In this document: positions 34,459 to 47,219 of the stretch, in pieces
Layout: each line of letters begins with the position of its first letter
Numbering within the stretch: position 1 is the stretch's first letter
Source of the DNA: Phialocephala subalpina
Lineage: Eukaryota > Ascomycota > Leotiomycetes > Helotiales > Mollisiaceae
NCBI GenBank assembly: GCA_900073065.1
Contig: FJOG01000024.1
Span: 155,581-219,580, forward strand
Length of the DNA: 64,000 bases
Reading direction: 5' to 3'
Position numbers and translations under genes: made by a program
The notes under the pieces: generated by a model
What the model saw: only the letters and a program-made list of their open reading frames with translations
Databases searched by the model: none
Told to the model about the DNA's origin: nothing

Positions 34459-35026
34459 TTTTCACGTTGATACACAGCCCCCAATTCTGCGCAAGTACAA
34501 AGAGTCCCAACCATTTCATGTAGTTGGACGAATACATAGCGTTGACAGGGCCTTTATAATTCTTGCCGAGAGGTCAGGCTTCAGAACTAGCCTAATAAGG
34601 TCCTGCCAATGAACACGAGGAAATCTCCAGCACTTTCAATCTCCCAATCTCTTCATTTCATTGTCGCAGCATTCGCGGCCTACTTATTCCCCCTATACTG
34701 CTACCGTGGGAGGTACTATGAAGTCGCCTCTCGCACTGCTCCCATCGAGTCTTGGCTCTATTTCGATATGAGCGAGATTTTCCGCAGAGTGGTTCTCATG
34801 GACTCCTGACTTCATGGTCCTGCTGATTCCCTTGGGCTCAACTCTGAAGTCTTCGAAATAGTCGAGTATTCTCGCTGCCTACATAATATTTTCCTGCTCT
34901 GGTGTGATGATGGCCTTCATCAGCAGCTCAGAAGTCTTTTGAGTCTTCTCCGAAAGCTTTGATGTCGATGCCAGCAAGTGTAGGGTAGTTTTGGGAATTT
35001 GGATTCGTAACTTCGAGGCATGATCT
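34459..35026. other. no firm gene
   Basis: An ORF at 34609-34809 (66 codons) has a hydrophobic stretch, but its first part contains CAGCACTTTCAATCTCCCAA, resembling one end of the 140-bp element, so I do not call it a gene. Confidence 0.4.
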
Positions 35027-36274
35027 TCATTTGCCAACTGGTAGACGCTTGCTGTACAAGAATAGAGCAGTCATTACAATCGCAGCACCGAAGATGAACT
35101 ATCCTGGTGAGCCAACGCCTGAGGAAAATTGGGGACAAGACTCACGTTGATGGGCACCGAAGATCCGAACAGAATGACGTCCACCAAAAGGCTGACGATA
35201 ATGCTCACGCACAATGCAAAATTCTTCGCGATATTGTCCAAGTGAACAATGCAAAGTCCAGCCGTGAATCCGCCAAGGACTTGGAGCAAGATTGTGATCC
35301 AGACCAGACTGTTGTATCCAACGAAAAAGCCGTCCTTGGAGATTTGTTGCCCATCGGTGTATAAGACTCCAATGAAAAGTGCCGGAAAGAGGGAGTAAAA
35401 TGACAATTGAGCGTTTCGAGTCCATATGGATACAGAGACCGAAGGATTCTTGACTACTTTCTCGAAGTAAACGCCAGTCAGGCCTGAAGTCACCGAAGCA
35501 GCCAGTACTGCAGCCAGTCCGAGTGGTGCATTCATGACTACTGCAGGAATCCCAATCGCCCTCTTTACTTTTTCTTCTCGAACCATTAGTTCCATGCTCT
35601 CGTCATGAGGCTTAAGGAAGCTCAACAATGATCTTGCTTCAAGATTGGCTTCTGGAATCTGAACGACGGCAATTCCCACAGTCAGGAGAAACAACGAGAG
35701 CCATCGCGTAGACGAGAGCTGTCTTTTCAGCAGCAAGACGCTGAAAATTGCGGTAGTCAGGATTCTCAGCTGGTAAGTTACCTGAAAGGTCGCAACACTG
35801 AGATTGCTGATGGCTCGGTACAAGAGGGAACTTTGGAGGGTGTACAGTGCGGCTGGTACACATAGTTTCCATCCATCGCCCGTGAAGACTGATTCGAAGA
35901 CTCGGCTGAGCACTTTCAGATGAGGGTCAGACGGATAACTTTGAGATGTCTCATGAACGCTTAAGGAGAAGCTGGCGATGATCTTGATGACCTCGACAAG
36001 AAGGATCGCAGTTGATGCGAGATATCGTCCTTTCCCATCAACTGGTCTCACTCTTGTGTGGTGCAAAGTCTATCAACATTTCAGTACTTTTTCACTGTGA
36101 TTCCTGTGCCATTGTCAGCTCCGGGGATATGAGATTGTGTCACTTACCAGCGTGAGTGCCGAGTTTTGGACAACGAGCTAGAAGTCCAGTGAGCGAGTAA
36201 GTCATTTCACCTCCGGAATGACTTACAACTGCTAGAACCAAGTGCTTCTTCCACTCTCTTAAGTTTTTTGACAT
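35027..36274 (-). CDS. nucleotide-sugar transporter (UDP-galactose/CMP-sialate transporter type)
   Basis: Four exons, 36227-36274, 36148-36177, 35146-36069 and 35027-35098, join in phase to 357 residues. The start MSKNLREWKKHLVLAV then LVVQNSALTL is the first helix of the NST family. Family landmarks follow: KGRYLASTAILLVEVIKI, WKLCVPAALYTLQSSLLYRA, SVATFQVTYQLRILTTAIFS and LVWITILLQVLGGFTAGLCI with VHLDNIAKNFA, ending FIFGAAIVMTALFLYSKRLP. These are the conserved segments of Golgi antiporters that exchange UDP-sugar for UMP. Ten hydrophobic helices can be traced. Which sugar is moved cannot be told. It is divergent from the PIG-L gene, 497 bases apart. Confidence 0.92.
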
Positions 36275-36771
36275 CTTTGACAGTTCAATGCCAAGTCTCT
36301 CGCCATGCGACATTCCTCATGCTCGAAGTTAAGAGAAATTATGTCCCCATGCCTCAAATATAGTGACTGCCGGGATGAGCTCTCAGTCAGCCCATGCACA
36401 AGACGCATGCACTAGGACGTGCCTCGACTCCCGAGCGAGTGCCGCAAAATTGTTTCCGACCCCGCAAATCTTGCTTACCCGAAAGGATAAACTGCACCAT
36501 CACGACTGGACGCCCTCCCAGAATGGTTGAAACGTGTGGTGAAGTGTTTCGACGGAGAATCCGCGCCATCCGAGACGAGACGCCAGTGTCAGCCCTCATA
36601 TTGCTAGTGTCCCTGCGCGATTTATTACGGTAATTGGAACGGCACCACGACACCTGGATTGTCCGAGAGCATTTTGGCAAATTCATCCAGCACCATCTAC
36701 ATTTATCGTCGCTGTCGCTGTGATCGATAACTCCTCGTCGAGTCGTCTGGTCATGCTGTCAGCCCGGTACA
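36275..36771. promoter_or_regulatory. shared divergent promoter region
   Basis: The 497 bases separating the starts of the nucleotide-sugar transporter and the PIG-L gene must hold both promoters. No TATA or known operator was identified. Confidence 0.5.
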
Positions 36772-37846
36772 ATGAAAGACACAGCACCAAGTCTCGAAGC
36801 TGAGATGGCTTCTCGGCCCAGTGCGCGCCCGAGGCTTGCAGATATCGTCCGGAGCAAGGCGTTCCGGCGAGCAGCCAAGATATTCATCCGAATCTTGACG
36901 ATCATTTTGGCAGTTTGCATTGTTTTGCAGGTCATCCTGGCGTATGCTATCGCCAAGGATCCAAGGATATTTCCAGCAGCACTTCAGAGGTCGAAGAACT
37001 TGCTGATTGTCACGGCGCATCCTGATGATGAGACTTTATTCTTTGCGCCCAGTATTCTGAGTGTCTTGGATAATCCAGTGACCACCGGAGGGCTTCTGGT
37101 GCTTTCAAATGGTGGGTCGAATCCAGTCTTCTGTCATGTGTCTGTACTGACTTTCTTCAGGCAACAACTATGGACTTGGAGATGTCAGGAAAGTTGAGTT
37201 GAAAGGCGCATGCGAAGTTCTGGGCGTAGCCGAAGACAGATGCGAGGCCTTGAATCGACCTGAACTTCAGGACAACCCAAGGCAGTGGTGGAATGAAACC
37301 GCAATCATCTCATCCGTCAAGGAATATGTTGAGAAATGGAAAATTGACGCTGTGAGTACATCAATTACCTGGAAAGATTGACAATTGTAACACCTCTCAA
37401 GATCATCACGTTTGATGAAGGCGGGATCTCAGGTCACATCAATCATAGAGCAGTGAGCGGTGCGGTCAAGTAAGCTGAAAGTCAAACCTGTGTGATCAGA
37501 GCTAACACTTCACAGAAAATATGGATCCACGGATTCCAATGCACCTGTGACTTATCTCCTATCATCAGTCACATTATTACGAAAGTACAGCTTTCTTTTC
37601 GATCTTCCTTTGACTTCGTTGTCATTCACGTGGAGGATCGTGGGGGCTCTCATTTCTCCTGCCTCGGCCACAGAGCAGGATTTCGGAGACAGAGCGCTGA
37701 TTGCAAACACATGGCCATATTACCTAAGAACAAGAGAAGCGTTTCGATCTCATCATAGTCAATATTCATGGGATCGAAGTTTGTACTTAGTGTTGGCTCG
37801 TCAAGTTTGGTTTAACGATTTGGTACGAGTTGAACGACAGCACTAA
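36772..37846 (+). CDS. PIG-L family GlcNAc-phosphatidylinositol de-N-acetylase
   Basis: Exons 36772-37111, 37161-37351, 37402-37469 and 37516-37846 join in phase to 309 residues. A membrane anchor (IFIRILTIILAVCIVLQVIL) spans about 38-57. The zinc site AHPDDE (82-87) and the second motif FDEGGISGHINHRAV are intact, as is NNYGLGDVRKVELKGACEVLG between them. The family removes the N-acetyl group from GlcNAc-PI on the cytosolic face of the ER, step two of GPI-anchor synthesis (Gpi12/PIG-L). The C-terminal segment LLRKYSFLFDLPLTSLSF and REAFRSHHSQYSWDR... also matches. Length is near that of fungal Gpi12. Confidence 0.92.
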
Positions 37847-39267
37847 TTGATCTTTCAAATCTGACAATAAGACATCTGAAATAATTGTCATCATTGCACG
37901 TTCTCTTTCCTCTTTTGAACTTGCCGGCTTGACATGAAAGCCACAACGCAATGCTTACAAGTTCGGTAACATTCAGGCCGGTAGAACTCATAATCATTCT
38001 TAGTGTTGGACTTACTGGCAGAGGCTAGAACGGGGACTAAGTTTCTGGGCTGCGCCAGTACATGAAAACCACGCATTCCGTTCTTCGCTTTTCTGGGGGC
38101 AGTAGGTCGAAAGTTGACATAATATTGGGAAAATACGAGGGAAAATACGAAAAGTCCGTTGGTAACACAAACCGGGGTTGAAAACGCAGGTTGTGTCAGC
38201 GGTTATCACTTGATTGTCAACTCATATCTGACCTCCGAAGATGCCGAAGATGTTTGGTGTTATCTCGCTCTCGGACTCTTCGAGATCCCAACTCCTGTCC
38301 AATTCAATACTTCCAGAGTGTCACGCCCAGTGACACCCTTGAAGATCGAGATTGGACACTAAAGTCAGATCCTCGCGGGTCAGAAAAGCTTGTTTCTTCG
38401 CTGTCAAATCAATTCCTCGGTTCAACCAGCCTAGAAACATGACCGTCGCAAATCAAAAAGCTTGTCGTCCGCTCGTTTTCACACTAAAGCTCACCAAAAA
38501 GCTTGACTCCTGATCCCCAAGCGTGACTGGGTAGATCGTCGGGGGAAACTCCGTGGGTCCCTGCAGTATCACGCCATGAACGTTAACCTGAAGAAATCCG
38601 TGCCAACATCAGTGCATCACCCAACTTCGTGGCAGATCTGCATGTATGTCAGTGGGAGTTTTACTCGTCCCGGAGCACGGCGGAGGCGAGGTCCTCAGCA
38701 CAATATGCACAAATATCAAATCAGATCTCTTCCCGACTTGTGCGAGAGGACACATCAATTGTGCATCCACCACCCAACTGCCCAACATGGCTTGGGATGA
38801 GGCGATACCAAACGAAGACACCAATGAGACCCTGGGCTGATATAACTGACGATGCAGTAATCCAGCTGCCAACGGATCTGAAGCGGTGGGTATCAAGCAG
38901 TAAGAAAATCAGGCCGCCGTCAATCTACGCCGCAATCTAATACAGCCACTCAGATCGGGCGTGCCCTAGTTAGTCGCACGTGGAATACCAAAATCAATTT
39001 GTCTCAGAAATGCCTCAACTACCGAGCTCACTAAGCTGTTTATTAAATCCCATTCGATTGGAGACGCCTTACACACCTCACACGGAACCCCCTCGATCTG
39101 AGTCGACCGTTGACATGGGCTCGGTCGCTGGTTTTTCTCCGTCGGTCTGGCCATTGTATCCAGACCCGGGCAAGTGTGGTAGCATTCTGATATTAAGATG
39201 TTGTTGAAGACGGGCGGCATGCCTTCCCCATGTTCACTTCTCAATTTTTCCACAACTTCACCTTGAA
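37847..39267. other. long intergenic stretch, no gene supported
   Basis: Open frames at 38576-38940 are motif-free on both strands. A small hairpin (GTGTCACGCCCAGTGACAC) lies near 38318. The region carries the promoter of the glycosyltransferase gene. Confidence 0.45.
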
Positions 39268-40404
39268 ATGGCAGCGACAAGTTTTCTCCTTAACTACAAC
39301 TGTAGGGTCATCGCTGTCATTGTGTTTGTTGTCTTGATCTACTTCCGTCACAGTATTTCAGTCGTTCTTTCCATCACCACATTACCAATCACGTGGAGGC
39401 TGACATCGTCCGACTTCTTCATCTCGCAGGAACGAGACGGCTTCGACATAACCTTTGGGAATTATTCAGATCACCAGCAGTCGTCAGAGCCAGACTATCC
39501 TGATCTCATTCCACCAATACTTCATCAGATCTCATTGGGTCACAGAGAACCTCGGGAGAAATGGATGGAAGCGAGAAATGCTTGTCTGTCTTACCACCCA
39601 AACTGGGAGACGCACTTATGGACCGACGATGATGGGGCGAAGTTGGTGAAAGAGAAGTTTCCCCACTTGAAGGACATGTGGTACAGATACAAATATCCCA
39701 TTCAGAGAATCGATGCTCTGAGATACATGGTGCTGCAAGAGTATGGAGGTAACTTTCTCACCTAGGCCTCAACATCTGCTTTACATATTGACTGTTATGT
39801 AACAGGGGTAGTTCTTGATATGGATCTGGAGTGCAGACGTTCCTTGGGACCATTACGAAGATTTGGCTTCGTAGCACCTGCAGCTCATCCAGTGGGTTTC
39901 TCAAATGGCTTTATAATGGCGAGTAAAGGCCATCCTTTCATTGGAGAATTACTTCGAAACTTGCCAATTTTCAACTGGAACTGGCTTGGATTACCTTATG
40001 CGACTGTCATGTTTAGTACTGGGTGTCACTATGCCTCGTAAGTCTCAACTTCGCCCCTCTCTCTGGTACTCGTCACCTGACACCACCATCACAGAGTCAT
40101 CCACGCTCTTCAGAGCAACAGAACGGATCTCAGGATTCTTGGTGGAACACCAGATAGTCCAAACCTGCATCGTCTTAATGGTCATGTCATCACTCCTCTC
40201 TTTCAGCATCTCGGCGCTTCGTCTTGGCATTCTTTCGATGCACACTTCATTGTGTCAATGGGAAAGTACGCGGTACCTTTAGCTATGTTTGGAATTTCAA
40301 GCGGGTGTGTTCTTGTGTTTATTTGGGCTGGCTTGCTGCAGTATAGACACGCTCGAGCAAGGAGGGCTTCTGTTTCAGCAAAGTCTTTTGTACGATTAGA
40401 ATAG
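39268..40404 (+). CDS. GT32-family glycosyltransferase, type II/dual-anchored
   Basis: Exons 39268-39748, 39806-40037 and 40095-40404 join in phase to 340 residues. An N-terminal helix (VIAVIVFVVLIYF) anchors it in the membrane. The catalytic core has IPPILHQISLG, NACLSYHPNWETHLWTDDDG, IQRIDALRYMVLQEYGG and the metal-binding D-x-D (LDMDLECRRSL, 165-167), then FVAPAAHPVGFSNGFIMASK and HPF, as in the Och1/Sur1/GT32 superfamily. A second hydrophobic helix near the C-terminus (AMFGISSGCVLVFIWAGLL) precedes a basic tail. Likely a Golgi mannosyl- or related transferase on lipid or glycan; the exact acceptor is unknown. Confidence 0.88.
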
Positions 40405-40909
40405 CTTAGCGAGTTTTGATTATCACTTATGCATAATATATTCACAGCTTGAGTGTAATGCTAGCAGATAGCTTCTTCTCTTCCTACATGCTACCCTTCG
40501 TAGTGGCCTTGTCAGATAGACCTTCTAGATAGATCGCTCACCTGTTGTCTTTGATGGTCCAGAACATTGTTAGTTCTTGCGAGTATAAGTTGAACACATG
40601 GTTGTCAAGTCATCAGGCTTCTTTTAGTTCCATCCGTCCAGACTTTAGTTGGTCACTGTGCTCGTTGCTAGAATCACGAAAATTGCTTCAGAACCATGAA
40701 TCAATGTGTGAGATGCATGATGTAGCCACAATAACTGCGGACAGTTACAAAATTTGGAGCATTTGCTTTCTCCTGTTCCTGTCTCCATCCTTCCTAAAAT
40801 ACACCTCCAATAGTGCACCGAATCCCGAAGATTCAGAAGCTACATCGACCATCACTCTTCCTCATCTATAGAGGATAGGAATCTTTATCGTCACAGACTC
40901 AACTTCACC
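40405..40909. other. intergenic, no gene seen
   Basis: A plus-strand open frame at 40545-40871 is motif-free. Confidence 0.45.
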
Positions 40910-41513
40910 ATGTCTGGCCCTCGATGCGTCCCTTGGGCCGATGATTATGGGCCGCAATACCCTGAAACGGGTTCACTATGGATAAATGGTTTATAGGTTA
41001 CCGAAGTAGCAGCGAACCCTCATTTGGAGAGTTCAGAGCATATTCAAGACGAGGGCCGGCTATGAATTGGAGAGTTGTGGTTTAACGGCATCGGACAAAT
41101 CCCACCAGATTTTCACAATAAGGTTTCGATGACGCACATAGGACCTCTTGGTAAGATTGACGAACATATAAAGATTTTGGAAGATATTCAAGGGGATTCG
41201 GATTCGGATTCAAAGGTGTTTCAACAAAATGTGAACTGGCCAGGAACTGGCGAGCTGTGGTTTAACAACACAAGACCAATTCGACGAAATCGTCGCAGTC
41301 GAGTTGCTATAGAGTATGAGGGACGTTTTAGCAATATTGACGAAAGTTACACCTTTGAAGGGCCAACCAGGCACACAGGGTCGGCAGTTTGGGAGCGCAT
41401 TTATTCTGAATGAAAGGCCCCATGTTTGCGACATCTGTGGCCACACTATTGGTACTCGTGGAGCTCTCACGAAACATCTTCAAAAGATGCATCGGTGGCA
41501 CACGAATTGTTGA
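40910..41513 (+). pseudogene. decayed C2H2 zinc-finger gene
   Basis: One frame from the ATG at 40910 carries three related blocks, SLWINGL, GELWFNGIGQIPPD and GELWFNNTRPIRRN, interrupted by TAG at 40994 and TGA at 41063. It ends at 41413, but a neighbouring frame continues into a classical finger VCDICGHTIGTRGALTKHLQ then KMH (C-x2-C-x12-H-x4-H) up to 41513. The two stops are explained by CAG to TAG and CGA to TGA. Two stops plus a frame change indicate a dead or badly sequenced gene. Function would have been nucleic-acid binding. Confidence 0.6.
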
Positions 41514-41701
41514 CGTTGCCTGCTCGTGGTTCAGGGTGAATTCAAGGTGGTCGTAGCAGTTTGCATCGTAACACATGATACTATTCACATTGATGTTTTC
41601 AACTTCTACTCATTGCACATTCATTTGTGAAGAGTTTTCATGACTAAATGAGCGGTTGTTACTCAGCAAGCCCCCCTGATCTCGCCAGTGTGCGAGTATA
41701 T

Positions 41702-43852
41702 TCACAGCTTCGACTCGTGCAACACCTCCACCGGAACTTCAACAACCTTGTCCCTCACGTAATCCGCAAACCCCTTCCCCAACGCATCCAACCTCGTCGA
41801 ACTGCTCACTCCCCTCCCCAAAATCCCATATACCACAAAATGTACAGCAAAGATATTCTCAAACTCAACTCGCTCGATGAAATAGTCTTCACTCCAGTCC
41901 TCACCCATCAACTGAATCAATTTCGAAGAGCTGAGGAATGAACGTAGCCATTCCCATACTTTCGGTGTACGGACGAAGAACCCGACGTTTAGGTTGGAGC
42001 CTTTGTCTCCTGAGCGTGCGAGTGCGATGTCGCCGAGTCGTATGGGTTTGGTGGGGCCGAACGAGGAGAGGGGCTTGCCGAGATAGGTGGTAGGAATATT
42101 CTCGCGGCGTTCGAGGAGTTCATATTTTGGTGGGTGACCGACATCGACTGCCTCCGTCATAGAGTTCGATTGATTGTCCCAAGATGTTATGGTCTCTTTC
42201 AACGAGTTCTGTGGGAAGAGAGCGGGGTACATTGCCAGAAACGGTTTCGGGATCGCGGTTCTCACGTCCAACGCCATATGGCATCCAGAAAAATGCTGCA
42301 GTGAGATGTCCCTTACACCAAATAGCAAGCCCATTAGTGGTTCTTGAGATTTAGACTCGGCGAAGACGCGCATATATGTTGTGCTGCTGAGTTGACTCCT
42401 TGGATTTGGTTCAGGGGCGCCGACTCTGATCTCGCTTAGTGCGGGGCACGAGATGGGGGTGGGGTAGCGAGCTTACACTTGGAACTCAAGGATTGAAAGA
42501 TCTTTATCTATGGCGGATACTGCCAGCTTTCTTCTGAGCTGGGTCTCGAAGAGTTTCCACTTCTGAGTTGTCCCGTATCCAGTCGCGTTCAACAAAATTT
42601 GAGATTGGTAGCCACCGTGGTAGAAGATTGTTGCCTTTGTGGTGGGTGGAGGAGGAGCTCCAGTGATTCCCGATATTCTAACCCTGCAGGGAAATCTTAA
42701 GTAATGTCCCAGTGTTATTGGGTCATCAAGACATTTACCTGTCGTTGCCAACTTGTTGGACTTTGACATTGTTGAGATATGCTTTAACGTCGCTGTTCAA
42801 GTAAATACTGCCCTGCAGCTCATACAAAAATTGACACTTCACCGTATCTTCGGTGACCATGCCACCTGTACCTTTATGCTTCGTGATAACACATGTGCCA
42901 TCAGCATCAATCTCTGCTAATGGAAAGCCAGGTTCAATGAAGATCTCGGGATCGTGTTCTGTGAATCCAGAAAAGTTCCCTCCCGTGACATAAGCCGAAC
43001 ATTCAATGAGATGACCGGAGATAAGTGCTCCGGCAAGACGATCATAATCTGTATCTTTCCAAGAATGCCAGAACCACGCTGCTCCAATGACTGGTGATGC
43101 ATCCGCAACTCGACCGCAGATGATGATGTCTGCTCCCATTTTCAGACCTTGGACGATGGCTCGTGCTCCAAGATAGGCATTTGCTGAGACGAGAGGAATA
43201 CTTTCATTTTTCGAGGGGTCCAAAGAATTCCAAGGTAGCTTGACATCTGGATTATCTGAGTCAAGATGCGGAGGAAGCGTGTCTTTCAACGCAGCCAGAG
43301 TATTCCCGAGGATGGGCTGCAAATTGTCTCCGGAAACGAAGGCCACTTTCAAATCGAGCCCCTTTTCTCGCGCCTAATCTAATTAGCGAAGTCTGACACA
43401 ACCCGTAATGGCTTACCAATAGAGCCACTTTCTGAGCAAGTCCGGAGGGATTGAGGCTTCCACCATTGATCACAACTTTAATCCTGCGTTCGGCCACGAC
43501 TTCGATGCTTTCTTGGAGGCCTGCCCAAGCTGTGGTTATCCAACCTGGATGGGTTCCTGCTTGGTATGCTTCCGCATTTTCAGCCAGGTTCATCTCTAAT
43601 TTACATGTCAGTCAAGATAGTTATAACTGTTTGGCGAAATAGAGTCTTACCAGCGAGGTAGTCGCCCGTGATGAAGTCTACATCACCATCGGTGACTTGA
43701 CGAAACATTTGCCAGCTCGGGTCACCTATTCTCAAGCTTCAGCATTTTTTCAAAAATCAAAAGCAGTTTCGTGACAACATACCTGCATATCCGGAACAAT
43801 TGGCAACCTTCACAGGCCTTCGGCCAATCTCGCTCGTCCATCGACTCTCCAT
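41702..43852 (-). CDS. AtuA-like (acyclic terpene utilisation, DUF1446) protein
   Basis: About six exons read from the ATG at 43852 (MESRWTSEIGRRPVKVANCS then GYAG). Conserved blocks in order: DPSWQMFRQVTDGDVDFITG, EAYQAGTHPGWITTAWAGLQ, KVVINGGSLNPSGLAQKV, VAFVSGDNLQPIL, GADIIICGRVADASPVIGAA, YVTGGNFSGFTEHD and GTGGMVTEDTVKCQFLYELQ, then RVRISGITGAPPPPTTKATI. The last exon (from about 42380) has PIRLGDIALARSGDKGSNLN, the C-terminal AtuA-like domain, ending with a compact alpha/beta tail. AtuA is needed for citronellol/geraniol growth in Pseudomonas, but its reaction is unclear. Introns sit near 43726-43782, 43600-43650, 43375-43415, 42682-42738 and 42375-42475. The gene is divergent from a class III CoA-transferase gene. 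Confidence 0.87.
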
Positions 43853-44512
43853 TGCTGCATCTGAGTAGCCTGTGGGCCTGTGACTTTAACACATTCGACG
43901 GGTTTCGAGCTATTTAAAGCACTTTGTTAGGGAAAATCGCAAGGAAGTCCATTGTCGAATTCAAGCCTGACCACCACTTGACAAACAGCTCTTTGCGTCG
44001 TTCAGGGCGGAACGGAGCAAATGAGGGGTGAACTTTAAGGTCACGTGGTGGAGGGGTAACTCGGCAAACCTTGCTCAACCGAGGACATTTTCTCGACGAC
44101 CTTTTTCCCGTCCTGCAGGAAACAACACCAACACCTCATCTATTCCATATAACTGGTCCACGCTTCGAACCAATTCTCCTAGCTCAACGCTACCTGACTT
44201 TCTGACAAGAATCTCTCGAGTCGGTGAAGATTGTCATGGTTTGGTAATGGATTCAGTTCTGCGTCAAAGCGCCGATTGTCCGGCAGCCCCGCATGCTCCA
44301 TATCTTTGAGACGTGCCGAGTGCCCACCTCCTTCTGAATGGCTTCATTGTGGAATTTTCCATCTGGAACTTGCGCTCCGAGATTTTTCATACCTTTTATA
44401 CTTGCAAGGTCAACGGCCCGCGACTGCCCCGCTTCATTTTCGACTGTATATATCCCTTCTCCCGTGGGTTTTCATGTGCTCTGAGCCACGATCTTGAGAT
44501 TTGACAGCCACG
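43853..44512. promoter_or_regulatory. divergent promoter region of the AtuA/CoA-transferase pair
   Basis: 660 bases between two divergent start codons with no supported ORF. Such shared regions often co-regulate catabolic genes; no binding site was identified. Confidence 0.5.
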
Positions 44513-46348
44513 ATGGGAAGCCTCGAATTGAAGGATGGCTTGACGCCAGAGACCTATTCCGTTCCTTGCCAATCAAAGAAGCTCTTTCGTGAAGGCATCA
44601 TAAACAACCCTCTGATCGCCAAAAGTCTACCATCCGGCGCTGAAAGGTATGCTGGCAAGGTCAAATATGTTGGCTCCGACAAACCTAGCATACCAATCAA
44701 CTGGAGGTTCGCAGAGAGTATCTCGTCGCTGAAAGGACTCGAAGCCACTCTCTTGAATAGCTTGCTGGTAAAGAAATATGGCATCGAGCCCCAAGAAGTA
44801 GTCATCAACACATTAGTATCCCCTCCTTCTCTCAATCATAAACCACTGACAGATGTTCCAGTGACCACGCCCAACTATTCATCATGTCAACCCTCTTCTG
44901 GATAATCGATCCCCAAGGCGAGAAAATCGCAGTCCTCAACCCAAAAATTACAAAGTACTTCCCCAACTGGGATATTCACCGTCAAACATCCACCCCACAC
45001 CGTAACTCATGCACCAACATCTACAAAACGAAAGATGGGAGATGCTTCCACCTCCACGGGTCCATGAATCCCGACCCTTCACTCGAGTCCATCGGATTGC
45101 CCCACGATATGGACGCCGCCTCAATCGAAGAATCGTGGAAACCATTCATGGAGAAAATGTCTCAGATCGAGTCGTCAGAAATGCAAAGACTCGCATCAGA
45201 TGTCCACAAACAAGCCGGAACGATCTGTTGGAGCAAAGAAGAGTACCTGTCATCCGAGCACGGAAAAGCAAACGCCCACGTCGGACTCTTCGAAATCCAC
45301 CCTCATCCCAACGCCGCTCAAAAAGCTGGATGGTGGACCGGCTCCCCATTGACTTCCGTCAAGCGCCCACTAGCTGGTCTCAAAGTCCTCGACATCACGC
45401 GCGTCATCGCCGCTCCAGCCATCGGACGAGGGCTCGCAGAAATGGGAGCAAGCGTGATGCGAGTCACAGCTCCTCATCTCTGTGACTACTCTTCTTTGCA
45501 TTGTGATTTGAACTGGGGAAAGTGGAACACGTGTTTGGATTTCCGGAAAGAGGAGGATAGAGAGAAGATGAGGAAGTTGGTGTTGGAGGCTGATGTTGTG
45601 ATTTCCGGGTATAGACCTGGAGTTTTGGATAAATGGGGGTTTGGACAAGAAGATATCTTGAAACTTTGTGATGGACGGGAACGGGGTGTGATTTATGCTA
45701 GGGAGAATTGTTATGGGTGGAATGGCCCGTGGAGTTATAGATCTGGATGGCAGCAGATTAGTGATGCGGTTCGTATTTTCTCTTGAGTGACCGGCCTCAA
45801 AGCTGATGAGAAAACAGTGCTGTGGAGTATCGATGGAATTCGGACGAGCAATGGGTAACGACGAAGCCGTCACTCCAGTTTTCCCTAACTCAGACTACTG
45901 CACCGGTGTTGCTGGCGTTTCTGGTATTCTGACCGCTTTGTTGCGACAAGCCGAAGAAGGAGGTTCATACACCGTCGATGTCGCTCTGAACTACTACTCC
46001 CAGTGGCTCGTCAACTCCTGCGGCGTCTATCCCGACTCCGTCTGGCAAGATGTCTGGACTCGAAATGGTCGTCAAGTCTTCAGACATTATCATAGCATGA
46101 GTTATACGTTGCCAAGATTTGCGAAGATGCTTGCAGAGAATAGTTCAAATACGGTGTTGAGGGATGAGTGGTTTGAAACAAGGGAGTCGAAGGCTGTGGG
46201 AGCGGAGATTCGGTGTGTGAAGCCGATTCTGCAGTTTCCAGGTGGCGAAGTGAAGTTGGGGTTTAATGTCGGGACGAGGACGAACGGAGTTGATAATCCT
46301 AGATGGCCAAAAGATTTGTTGGTGGAAGTTGTTGATGAGAGCAATTGA
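44513..46348 (+). CDS. class III (CaiB/BaiF-type) acyl-CoA transferase
   Basis: The ATG at 44513 starts MGSLELKDGLTPETYSVPCQ. The first exon ends near VVINT and the next begins DHAQLFIMSTLF; the junction (44815-44857) is not in an obvious phase, so the splice there is uncertain. Exon 2 to 45768 carries CFHLHGSMNPDPSLESIGLP, the class III core PLAGLKVLDITRVIAAPAIG then RGLAEMGASVMRV, and LNWGKWNTCLDFRKEEDREK. The third exon (45818-46348) joins in phase 0 (SDA-CCGVSMEFG) and has CTGVAGVSGILTALLRQAEE. These enzymes move CoA between carboxylic acids in the cytosol or mitochondria. With its AtuA-like partner it suggests a catabolic module for a branched or terpenoid acid. Confidence 0.87.
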
Positions 46349-47219
46349 GATATCTTGACAGCAATTCTGTTCAAGGAATAATCTCCCCGGCGGCGTGAGA
46401 CAATGGCACTTCGATTAGCTGCAGAAGATTGATTCGGACGATTGACGCTGATTCGTGGGATGCGTGCTTTCGGTCCGGTCCTGATTTTTCGGGATGAATG
46501 TAAGCACACCGTCCTAAAGAGAGGTATCTTCCAGCTCAGATAAATTCATGCCTGACGGTCCAAAATCACTGTCAACTGCCAGTCAATCTCCCTGCGCTCC
46601 AAGGACATTCACGAGCATAATCTTTCACTTTGATCGCATCGTGATGGTTTCCCCAGATTCCGGGTTCTTGAACGATGCTAAGAAATTCCTCGCCGATTCC
46701 AGGGAGTAGAAGAAAAGCAACCTCGCAAGTCGTACGCAATTGTTGAAACAATTGGAACTATTAAAATGCTAGCTAGAGCAACCAATCGATAATATGATGA
46801 ACTAGTGGATAAGTATACGGCGTGTGCTGCTCTATCATTCCATATGATGGTTAGTATTATGGTAGAACAATGTCGGCTGATAATCATAATATAGATGAAT
46901 TCGATGGCAGCATTGAACGTGATGGTCGAGGTGGGTGTGTTTGAGAACATACCAAGAGAAGGAAGTGTTACTATGAAAGAGCTTTCGGGAATTGTAAATT
47001 TGGAAGCTATTGGTACAAAGGGTATACATGATACCAAACTAGTCACCTAATACTAAGATCTTAGTCTCATATTCTGTGATTCATTCTGTTTGGCATACCC
47101 TCTTAAAAAGAGGGTTCTACGTAATTATATAAGAGGGAAGGTTCCGAAACAAGCGCGAAACCTAATTGCCACGTGACTTGTGAACCAATAGAAGCATTTG
47201 TAATAAGTGAGCCGAAGCT
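46349..47219. other. no gene seen
   Basis: Transition from normal composition to AT-rich DNA. Minus-strand frames here (46678-47046) contain hydrophobic low-complexity residues but no motif. Confidence 0.5.

Noticed and set aside
34609..34809. 66-codon ORF with a hydrophobic segment, resembling a small membrane protein
   Set aside because: Its start overlaps sequence similar to one end of the 140-bp element and there is no family match.
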